In this document: piece after piece, positions 9,533-14,328 of the stretch
Position numbering within the stretch: position 1 is the stretch's first letter
Layout of the letters: each line of letters opens with the position of its first letter
Assembly (NCBI GenBank): GCA_021801615.1
Contig: JAJYXS010000146.1
Coordinates: 1 to 14,328, forward strand
DNA: 14,328 bases
Direction: 5' to 3'
From: Actinomycetes bacterium
GTDB lineage: Bacteria > Actinomycetota > Acidimicrobiia > Acidimicrobiales > RAAP-2
Translations under genes and position numbers: made by a program
Notes under the pieces: model-generated
Databases searched by the model: none
Told to the model about the DNA's origin: nothing
What the model saw: the letters and a program-made list of their open reading frames with translations, nothing else

Positions 9533-9899
9533 TCACGATCCGGGTCGGTCCTGGAGCAGGAGGCTTTCGTCGGAGGGCCCGAGCCTGTCCGAGGCGTTCG
9601 CGGCCTGGTGCCAGGGGGGTACAGGAGCGGACCTGCGCTGACCCCGCAGAGGGTCCGACGCTCGCCGTGCTCGAGGACCAGTTCGGCTGCGCGATCTCCT
9701 CGGCGATCCCTCCCGGGTACATGTCCGCGGCGTCGACGAGGTTCACACGTGCTTCGAGGGCACGGGCGATGAGCCGCCTGGCCTCGGCGACCTGGGTGCT
9801 CCCCACCTGGGAGAGCTCGCCTCGACCGCCGAAGGTCATCGTGGCGAGCGCCAGCGTCGAGACCTTCAGGCCTGCACGCCCCGAGAACCGGTGCTCCAC
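9533..9899 (-). pseudogene. Aldo/keto reductase remnant: internal deletion plus frameshifts
   Basis: The N-terminal ~68 codons read MEHRFSGRAGLKVSTLALATMTFGG ... NLVDAADMYPGGIAEEIA, a clear aldo/keto reductase start with the substrate-barrel Asp region. The gene then jumps to material that only makes sense in other frames. GVSAGPLLYP is followed, one frame over, by WHQAANASDRLGPSDESLL and a stop at 9535-9533. That resembles the usual reductase C-terminus (LLYPYWHQ...DRL). About 200 central codons, including the catalytic Tyr/Lys/His region, are missing, so the product would be inactive. The GTG start keeps an excellent GGAGGAGGA ribosome site, which suggests recent decay. One unshifted frame runs 9899-9525 but its tail is not reductase-like. 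Confidence 0.82.
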
Positions 9900-9961
9900 G
9901 ACTTCCTCCTCCGAGCTGCTCGTGACGAGTCAGCAGGATCAATGCACCGTGGTAGCGTGCC

Positions 9962-10052
9962 CGACGACCCGCGCACCCGCGGAGAGGGGGGACCTCGAGC
10001 CCGCCATCGGGCCCCAGACGGGCGACGACCCGCGCACCCGCGGAGAGGGGGG
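9962..10052 (+). repeat. Perfect 30-bp direct repeat (9962-9991 and 10023-10052)
   Basis: The same 30 nt, beginning CGACGACCCGCGCACCCGCG and ending in GGAGAGGGGGG, occur at 9962-9991 and 10023-10052 (61-bp period). The second copy supplies the purine-rich ribosome site 8 nt before the ATG of the secreted protein. The first copy is not followed by a start codon. It could be a duplicated 5' region or paired regulator sites. Confidence 0.85.
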
Positions 10053-10060
10053 TTTCCAGC

Positions 10061-10852
10061 ATGAGGGACGCACTCTGCAGTTCACGGCTTCGTTGGGTCC
10101 TCGGCGCGCTGAGTGTTGTGCTCGTGATGCTCGGCTGGGTCGTCCCCGCCGGTGGCACGACCTTCTCCGATCCCTACCCGCAAGGCTCCTCCGGCTACGA
10201 CGTCGCACAGCCCAACTGCACCGAGACGCCCCCCGGAGGCTTCGCCGTCGTGGGTCTCGGCGGCGGCCGGCCCTTCACGACGAACACCTGCCTTGCGAGC
10301 GAGTGGAAGACCGCGCTCGATCTCAGTTCCAGTTCCACCTCGATTCCCGGCCCCGCGCTGTACTTCAACACCGGCTACGCCGGCGCCTACGGGCGCGACG
10401 TGACCTCGTCGTGCGCGACGTATGCCGGTCCGTCCCTGGCCGGGGTGCCGAGGCACGACCAGAGCACCTACGCCCAGGCGTGGGAGATCGGCTGCAGCGA
10501 GTCCGCCTATGCGGCTGAGGTCGCCAAGACCGCCGGCGACGCTCCGAGCATGTGGTGGGCGGACATCGAGACCGGCAACAGCTGGTCGACGACCCAGACG
10601 GTCAACCGATACACGGTCGACGGCATCTCCTACGAGATGCAGCAGTCTGCGCCTGGCATCTCTGGCGTGTACTCCTACACGTCCAGCTGGGAGAAGCTCG
10701 TCGGCGCTGATTTCACGCCTACGCCGGACTTCGCCGCCCAATGGGGCCCGGGTCTCGGCTGCAACACACCAGGCTTCACCGGTGCTCCGGTGTGGCTCGT
10801 CCAAGGCAAGACGACGAGTGACGGCGTGGACACGGACACCGGTTGCGGCTGA
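10061..10852 (+). CDS. Secreted GH25-like (glycoside-hydrolase-like) protein
   Basis: The product has 263 residues. The ATG follows GGAGAGGGGGG. Residues 10-32 form a signal peptide (LRWVLGALSVVLVMLGWVVPAGG) with likely cleavage near TTFSD. The mature chain starts with SGYDVAQPNC and contains YFNTGYAG, MWWADIETGNSW (Asp168, Glu170), GVYSYTSSWEKL and APVWLVQ. This order and the D-x-E pair resemble the barrel strands of GH25/DUF1906-like hydrolases that act on cell-wall or other glycans. Six Cys in the mature part (53, 77, 118, 145, 234, 262) could make three disulfides. There is no cell-wall-binding repeat or LysM domain. The hydrolase assignment comes from motif layout and is not certain. Confidence 0.75.
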   Translation: MRDALCSSRLRWVLGALSVVLVMLGWVVPAGGTTFSDPYPQGSSGYDVAQPNCTETPPGGFAVVGLGGGRPFTTNTCLASEWKTALDLSSSSTSIPGPALYFNTGYAGAYGRDVTSSCATYAGPSLAGVPRHDQSTYAQAWEIGCSESAYAAEVAKTAGDAPSMWWADIETGNSWSTTQTVNRYTVDGISYEMQQSAPGISGVYSYTSSWEKLVGADFTPTPDFAAQWGPGLGCNTPGFTGAPVWLVQGKTTSDGVDTDTGCG

Positions 10853-10890
10853 GCTCGGTCGCGTCCGACCGATCGGGCACCGGTCGGGTC

Positions 10891-10920
10891 GGTCGGCGGA
10901 TGGGACTGGGTCCGCCGACC
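10891..10920 (+). terminator. Strong hairpin downstream of the secreted protein
   Basis: A perfect 10-bp inverted repeat, GGTCGGCGGA ... TCCGCCGACC, with a 10-nt loop lies 38 nt after the stop. It is followed only by TCTTG, so it lacks a proper U-run. In high-GC actinobacteria such hairpins commonly serve as terminators. Confidence 0.6.
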
Positions 10921-11609
10921 TCTTGACGGCGCCAGCGTCGAGTACCGACGACCAGAGGTCGTCGCCCGTCAGGTAGCCGTCGAGGAGGTTGCCGCCCTGC
11001 CGACGCTGTCGGCTCGTTCAGCCGAGCGATGCGTCATCGGCTGGTGGCCGGGCTGGACAAGGTCCGCGTCAACCGTGCCCTGGGGATCGCGACGGCCAAA
11101 AGCCTGTTCGACGCGGGCAGGCACCTCCTCGGAACGGCCTCTGCAATCAGCTTTCGGCTCGTTCTGAACGGCGAGAACCAAACGGGGTGAAGGGTCCATG
11201 TCTCGACCGAGATCCGACGCTGAAGGCGCTCGTGAGGGCCTGTCTCGGTGCGAAGTTGAAGATGGAGTCGAAGGCATGGGTCCTTCCGCTCGACAAGGCG
11301 GCGACACGCGCGCTGCAAATGCTGCTCGACGACGGTCTCCTTGCACCAGAGCGATGCCTGCGAGGGTTCCTCGACCCCTCGCCTCGCATGCCGCGCTGGT
11401 GCCGTCTGGTCCGGCTGGCGATCGCCTCTGCGATCTGCCCCTGGCTCCCGGCCCTGCAGGGAGATCCTGGTGCCGTTGGGGCGGTGGTCCTGACTTTGCC
11501 GATCGTCGCGGACGTGGTGGTGTCGAGTCATTGCTCTTCGAACCGTACGGAACTGCGGGAGCTACTGAGCTTCCCGTGCCGGTCATCGTCGATCCGGCGG
11601 GTTCGAGGG
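10921..11609. other. Gene-poor stretch with coding-like debris
   Basis: I recognise no intact gene in this ~690-nt stretch. Several short frames keep G/C-rich third positions but do not join up. One is open from 10925 (DGASVEYRRPEVVARQ). A second, ATG 11029 to TGA 11190 (53 codons), contains GLDKVRVNRALGIATAKSL. A third, around 11220-11400, contains ESKAWVLPLDKAATRALQML. The pattern fits a gene or genes broken by frameshifts. No transposase motif or terminal inverted repeats were found. Confidence 0.4.
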
Positions 11610-12048
11610 TCACTGCTTGGGTCGGCCGGCGGGACCCCAGGGGTCGACGAGGTGCACGGCGAGATCCTTGAAGTGCCGGATGTTGTGGGTGGCGACGGGC
11701 GCTTTGCGTGCGAGCGGGATCCCCGCGATCTGCGCATCTCGTACCTCGACGGACTTGCCAGCCTGCCGGTTTCGAGCAACCAATTCACCCGCCACATGTG
11801 CTGCAGCGACGTCGAAGGCGAGGACGCGCCGGTCGAGGTCCTCGTCGAGTACCCGATCGAAGGCGGCCTCGAGGTGCCGTTGTCGGCTCGACGGCGAAAG
11901 CAGCTCGAGACCGGTGCGGATCTCGAGCACCGTGACCGACGTCGTCCAGATCGATTCCGAATGGCTGGGCGTCGGGCCAGTCGACCACGATCGTCTCGGG
12001 CTCTGATCGCATGAGCGCCGAGAGCACGTTGGTGTCGAGCAGGATCAT
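11610..12048 (-). pseudogene. vapC: PIN-domain VapC/FitB-type toxin broken by a frameshift
   Basis: A PIN-domain ribonuclease toxin would be about 145 residues here. The first frame gives MILLDTNVLSALM (catalytic Asp5) through DWPDAQP and then derails. In the next frame the family sequence resumes at once: SESIWTTSVTVLEIRTG (second acid, Glu), VRDAQIAGIPLA (third acid, Asp), ATHNIRHFKDL and VDPW. Removing one base near 11961 (plus strand), or restoring two, reconnects the whole protein. All catalytic residues are otherwise present. The ATG overlaps the antitoxin stop as ATGA, the normal operon arrangement. The frameshift could be true inactivation or a sequencing error at this site. Translated as written, the product stops being PIN-like after about 30 residues. 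Confidence 0.88.
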
Positions 12049-12296
12049 CGCTTCGGCAGGTCCGCAGCCTTCGCCGGGTGGCCACGCAGCTCGGCGAAGT
12101 CGTGCTCGATGCCGTGGCCGCGGAAGCGCGACGCGATCGTCGACCCGAGCCGAGTCGGTCCAGCCGGTCCCGTCCGTACGGCGTCACGGAGGATCTCTCG
12201 GACTTCTTCCTCAGTGGAGCGCCCATGAGCTCGCGCCCTACGTTGAAGAGCGTCCTTCACGTCGTCCTCGAGCTGGCGGACCAAGAGCTGTGCCAT
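12045..12296 (-). CDS. vapB: FitA/VapB-type ribbon-helix-helix antitoxin
   Basis: The product has 83 residues starting MAQLLVRQLEDDVKDALQ. The short N-terminal strand plus two helices (RRARAHGRSTEEEVREILRDAV) is the Arc/FitA ribbon-helix-helix fold that binds operator DNA as a dimer. The C-terminal tail (GIEHDFAELRGHP) would wrap the PIN toxin. The stop overlaps the toxin ATG by 4 nt. An upstream extension to 12347 is open, but the homology-like sequence begins at this ATG. No Shine-Dalgarno sequence is visible, and a TATCAT box 12 nt upstream suggests a very short leader. The antitoxin is intact while its toxin frame is broken. Autorepression with the toxin is family knowledge. Confidence 0.88.
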   Translation of the reverse strand: MAQLLVRQLEDDVKDALQRRARAHGRSTEEEVREILRDAVRTGPAGPTRLGSTIASRFRGHGIEHDFAELRGHPAKAADLPKR

Positions 12297-12308
12297 AGAA
12301 GCGCGACC

Positions 12309-12314
12309 GCATGA
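12309..12314 (-). promoter_or_regulatory. Candidate -10 box for the vapBC operon
   Basis: TATCAT on the minus strand lies 12 nt before the antitoxin ATG, implying an almost leaderless mRNA. No good -35 is seen 16-18 nt further upstream. Confidence 0.3.
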
Positions 12315-12550
12315 TATGGCCTTTTGTTGGTGGTGCGTCGTGGCCATTCAGACCTGGCAACACTGCGCGGCCTGCTCCGCGGGCTCGAAGGCGCATGCGA
12401 AAGGTGGCGGACTCGAGGTGACGAGCCCGGTTCGGTCGTTCTCGGAGCGGGCACAGCCATTGCAGCTCAACGCGCCGATGTTCGAAGCACCTCGACCCGA
12501 AAGGCTGTCGGCGCTGCCGGGAAGAGTGAGGAGTACTGGCCTTCCATGAA

Positions 12551-12579
12551 CCTGGCCGTCCATCGACCTGGCCGTCCAT
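12551..12579. repeat. Tandem repeat, 13-bp identical unit at 16-bp period
   Basis: CCTGGCCGTCCAT occurs at 12551-12563 and 12567-12579, with an AAC/GAC lead before each copy. It lies just upstream of T-poor island A. Between the antitoxin (12297) and this repeat I find no supportable gene. Confidence 0.6.
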
Positions 12580-12624
12580 TAACGACATCTTCAGCGTGTG
12601 CGAGCTCGCATACGGAGCGCGAGT

Positions 12625-12674
12625 GGAGAAAGCCAGGGCACCCCGCACGCTGACGACGGAACCGTCGCGCACGG
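12625..12674 (+). repeat. Head repeat, copy A (partner at 13758-13808)
   Basis: This begins GGAGAAAGCCAGG and ends GCGCACGG. It aligns with 13758-13808 in the same orientation at roughly 80-85% identity by eye, with one indel. At two aligned positions this copy has T where the other has C. It marks the beginning of T-depleted island A. Confidence 0.7.
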
Positions 12675-12993
12675 GGACGCGGGACGGGCCGCGGGGGAAC
12701 GGGGCCACGAAGCGCGGAGGCGGAAGGGGCAGACGGGCGAGAGCAATCGGGAACGGGGAACGGCGGTGCCGCGAGGACGAGACACGGCCCACGGGGCGCG
12801 GAGGCGGCCCCACGGCACTACCGGCCGGACGGGGACCTGCGCACCCAACGACGGCGAACCAAGAGCCCGTCCGGGGCCGACAAAGCGCGTCTACAGGACC
12901 ACCAGCCCCCGACGACGCCAGAACCGCAGCGCAGCGCAGGGAGCCGGGGACAGCCCCCGGAGCGAGGGGACCGCAGGGCACAACGGCGGCCGC
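12666..12993 (+). other. T-depleted island A
   Basis: The plus strand has only 7 T in 328 nt (12747, 12767, 12819, 12838, 12870, 12890, 12892), including a 101-nt T-free run at 12893-12993. It is rich in G with many GGGG runs. Because stop codons need T, and A on the complement, long open frames here mean little. I see no ribosome site, domain or RNA fold that explains it. Normal composition returns at 12994, just before the end of the carbonic anhydrase gene. Confidence 0.8.
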
Positions 12994-13033
12994 TGGGCAC
13001 CGGATATCAGGCGTGGTGGGGTTGGCCGCGCTC

Positions 13034-13522
13034 TCAGCGGACCTCTCTAAGCCTGCCGGTCTCCACCTCGAACACGAACCCGCGGACGGCATCTTTGTAG
13101 GGTAGGAATGGACTGGCCTTGATACGGGAAATGGTCTGACGGACGTCATCGTCGGGGTCAGTGAACGCCTCGAGGGCGAAGGGGGGACGGATGCCCGTGT
13201 CGGCTCGGATCTGCTCTTTGACCTCGTCATCGTGGAAGGTGAGCATGCCGCAGTCGGTGTGGTGGATGAGGATCACCTCTTTGGTGCCCAACAGTCGCTG
13301 GGAGATGACCAGGGAACGGATCGCGTCGTCAGTGGCAACACCGCCGGCGTTGCGGATCACGTGGGCTTGGCCTTCGGTCAGACCGAGCATGGCGAACACG
13401 TTGAGTCGTGCGTCCATACAGGCAAGCACCGCGAGATGGAGCGCTGGTGGCATCGGCAACGCCCCTCCGAAGCTGGCGGCATACCGATCGTTGTTGGCCA
13501 GCAAGTCGTCGACAACGCCCAC
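13034..13522 (-). CDS. Beta-class carbonic anhydrase (Rv1284-like)
   Basis: The product has 162 residues. It interconverts CO2 and bicarbonate using one zinc. Zinc and active-site residues sit in AVLACMDARLN (Cys35, Asp37, Arg39) and ILIHHTDCGML (His88, Cys91). These are the same numbers I recall for the Mycobacterium tuberculosis enzyme Rv1284. The length matches that subfamily of small cytoplasmic enzymes. GTG 13522 is fixed by AAAGGAGG at 13535-13528, 5 nt upstream. A TTGACA-containing promoter with an overlapping palindrome lies about 50-75 nt upstream. T-depleted islands flank the gene on both sides, and no co-transcribed partner (for example a SulP transporter) is present. All catalytic residues are intact. 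Confidence 0.95.
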   Translation of the reverse strand: MGVVDDLLANNDRYAASFGGALPMPPALHLAVLACMDARLNVFAMLGLTEGQAHVIRNAGGVATDDAIRSLVISQRLLGTKEVILIHHTDCGMLTFHDDEVKEQIRADTGIRPPFALEAFTDPDDDVRQTISRIKASPFLPYKDAVRGFVFEVETGRLREVR

Positions 13523-13568
13523 AGGTGCCTCCTTTCGGGCTCCGTCCAGGGAAGGCCGGGTGAAGCTA

Positions 13569-13597
13569 ATCCTGACTGATCAGGTCAGGTTTGTCAA
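13569..13597 (-). promoter_or_regulatory. Promoter of the carbonic anhydrase gene
   Basis: On the minus strand TTGACA (13597-13592) is a perfect -35 box. With a 17-nt spacer the -10 is CAGGAT (13574-13569), a weak TANNNT match. The predicted start site leaves a leader of about 40 nt that contains the AAAGGAGG ribosome site. Confidence 0.55.
13571..13589. promoter_or_regulatory. Palindromic candidate operator on the carbonic anhydrase promoter
   Basis: CCTGACTGATCAGGTCAGG is a 19-nt imperfect palindrome with arms CCTGAC/GTCAGG around TGATCAG. It fills the space between the -35 and -10 boxes, where a bound regulator would block RNA polymerase. I cannot assign it to a regulator family. Confidence 0.5.
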
Positions 13598-13745
13598 TGG
13601 GAAGACGAATCGGCAAGACGCACGAGAGGTGGCTGTGGGCCGGGTTCGAGTCAGCTCGAATCTCCCGGCTCGTTGTGATCCGCCTCGTCCGCCTTCCGCG
13701 CCGTGCCCTCAGGTAGAGGTCGATGGCGAAGGCCTTCCGATCTGT

Positions 13746-13961
13746 CGCACGAAACGCGGAGAAAGCCAGGACCACCGCGCACGGCGACGACAAAACCGCC
13801 GCGCACGGCCGGCGGACGGGCGGCGGCCGCCGGGGCAAGGGAGCCCACGGACCCGACGGCGCCAGCGGGGCGCGGGAGGCGAGGGGAGCCAGGGGGGGGA
13901 ACAGCACAGGGCGGAGAGGGCGCGGAGGAAGAGCCCAAGCACGGAGCGGGACGAGACGGCA
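13746..13961 (+). other. T-free island B
   Basis: There is not one T in 216 consecutive nt on the plus strand, and G makes up about half of the bases in the core (29 and 36 G in the two 60-nt lines 13801-13920). The stretch from 13962 to 14009 has only seven T. The whole interval lies between the carbonic anhydrase promoter and the next gene. ORFs in any frame here are forced open by composition. An ATG at 13723 with a modest GAGG could start a basic, Gly/Arg-rich peptide, but that frame overlaps the next gene and I do not call it. Confidence 0.85.
13758..13808 (+). repeat. Head repeat, copy B (partner at 12625-12674)
   Basis: This is the same-orientation partner of copy A, sharing GGAGAAAGCCAGG, ACGAC and CGCGCACGG blocks. 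Weaker similarity (GGACGGG...GCGG) may continue downstream. The copies lie about 1.13 kb apart and bracket the carbonic anhydrase gene and its promoter. Confidence 0.7.
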
Positions 13962-14008
13962 TACTTCCTTTCACGAGACGCAGAGCGGCGAGCCAGGAGG
14001 GGAGCCCG

Positions 14009-14328
14009 ATGTGGTCTGTGAAGGTCAACCGGGACGAGTTGCTGAAGGTCGTCGAGCAGAACCGAGCGCATCACCATGAAGTGTTCGAGAAGGCCCTCGA
14101 CAAGTTCCGGGAGGCCGTGCTCGAGGACTTCGAGGCAAAGATCGAGATCCTGCGCAAGGGCAAGATCCCCGACACCTACCTGCGCCTGACACGGCCCGAG
14201 GACCACACGGGCACATACGACACGGTGATCGGGATGCTCAAGATGAGCACCGACGAGGTGGTCGAGCTCGGTACCGAAGAGTACGCCAACTACGTCCAGG
14301 ACCAATGGTCGTGGACCCGCCAGTTCAG
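14009..14328 (+). CDS. Conserved-looking protein of unknown function, 3' end missing
   Basis: The ATG follows AGGAGGGGAG five to six nt upstream, an excellent ribosome site. The frame is open to the right edge, giving 106 complete codons. Residues 5-50 are strongly helical and charged (VNRDELLKVVEQNRA, HHHEVFEKALDKF). A segment follows that reads DTYLRLTRPEDHTGTYDTVIG, then MLKMSTDEVVELGTEEYANY and QDQWSWTRQF. I recall similar uncharacterised proteins with a DHT..YD..I.ML.MS pattern in many bacteria and mobile elements, but know of no function. No signal peptide, membrane helix or zinc motif is visible. It begins where T-poor island B ends. The left side is complete and the C-terminus unknown. 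Confidence 0.85.
   Translation, partial: MWSVKVNRDELLKVVEQNRAHHHEVFEKALDKFREAVLEDFEAKIEILRKGKIPDTYLRLTRPEDHTGTYDTVIGMLKMSTDEVVELGTEEYANYVQDQWSWTRQF

Noticed and set aside
9364..10158. 264-codon minus-strand ORF over the aldo/keto reductase remnant
   Set aside because: Only a short piece (GVSAGPLLYP) is meaningful and belongs to the pseudogene; the rest is out-of-frame sequence crossing an intergenic repeat.
12596..13105. Long overlapping plus-strand ORFs, and a minus-strand ORF of up to 330 codons, across 12238-13230
   Set aside because: A T-poor plus strand lacks stops in all six frames, so ORF length is uninformative. The translations are low-complexity Arg/Gly/Pro, or on the minus strand Pro/Arg/Ser/Val, and no ribosome site or domain supports them.
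13746..13961. Diversity-generating retroelement variable or template region (adenine-specific mutagenesis leaving an A-free strand)
   Set aside because: No reverse transcriptase, no VR/TR pair at the end of a target gene, and the two head copies also differ at non-A positions. The cause of T loss remains open.
13723..14079. Basic Gly/Arg-rich ORF (MAKAFRSVARNAEKAR...) through island B
   Set aside because: Its open frame is explained by the T-free tract, and it overlaps the better-supported gene starting at 14009 by about 70 nt. A modest GAGG before the ATG keeps it as a remote possibility.

Overview
The window looks like chromosomal DNA of a high-GC actinobacterium (Actinomycetota). It is roughly 70% GC by eye, uses many GTG starts, has very high G/C at third codon positions, and its gene families have close mycobacterial relatives (HelZ/Rv2102-like, Rv0501/Rv0502-like, Rv1284-like). 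The exact lineage cannot be read from the sequence.

Left part (1-6.6 kb): a 5'-truncated SNF2-family helicase is translationally coupled to a SWIM zinc-finger protein (+). Converging on them is a minus-strand pair made of a putative lysophospholipid acyltransferase followed by an extended SDR/epimerase-like protein. Next comes a secreted coiled-coil NlpC/P60 cell-wall peptidase with a long alanine-rich linker (-).

Middle (6.6-10.9 kb): a type-B carboxylesterase is divergent from the NlpC/P60 gene, and both appear to have leaderless-type promoters. An ACMSD-like amidohydrolase (-) is followed by a small coupled ORF. A wrecked aldo/keto reductase gene (-) and a secreted GH25-like TIM-barrel protein (+) come next. 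A perfect 30-bp direct repeat lies just in front of the latter, and a strong hairpin follows it.

Right part (10.9-14.3 kb) is accessory in character. It has a gene-poor stretch with coding-like debris, then a VapB/FitA-type antitoxin with a PIN (VapC) toxin broken by a frameshift. A beta-class carbonic anhydrase follows, with a palindromic candidate operator on its promoter, and an unrecognised protein runs off the right edge.

The most unusual signal is a pair of extreme T-depleted islands on either side of the carbonic anhydrase gene. One is 12666-12993 with 7 T in 328 nt. The other is 13746-13961 with no T in 216 nt. Both begin near a shared, same-orientation head repeat of about 50 bp. 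A T-free strand has no stop codon in any of six frames, so the long overlapping ORFs there are not evidence of genes. No RNA genes, CRISPR array or intact insertion sequence were seen.
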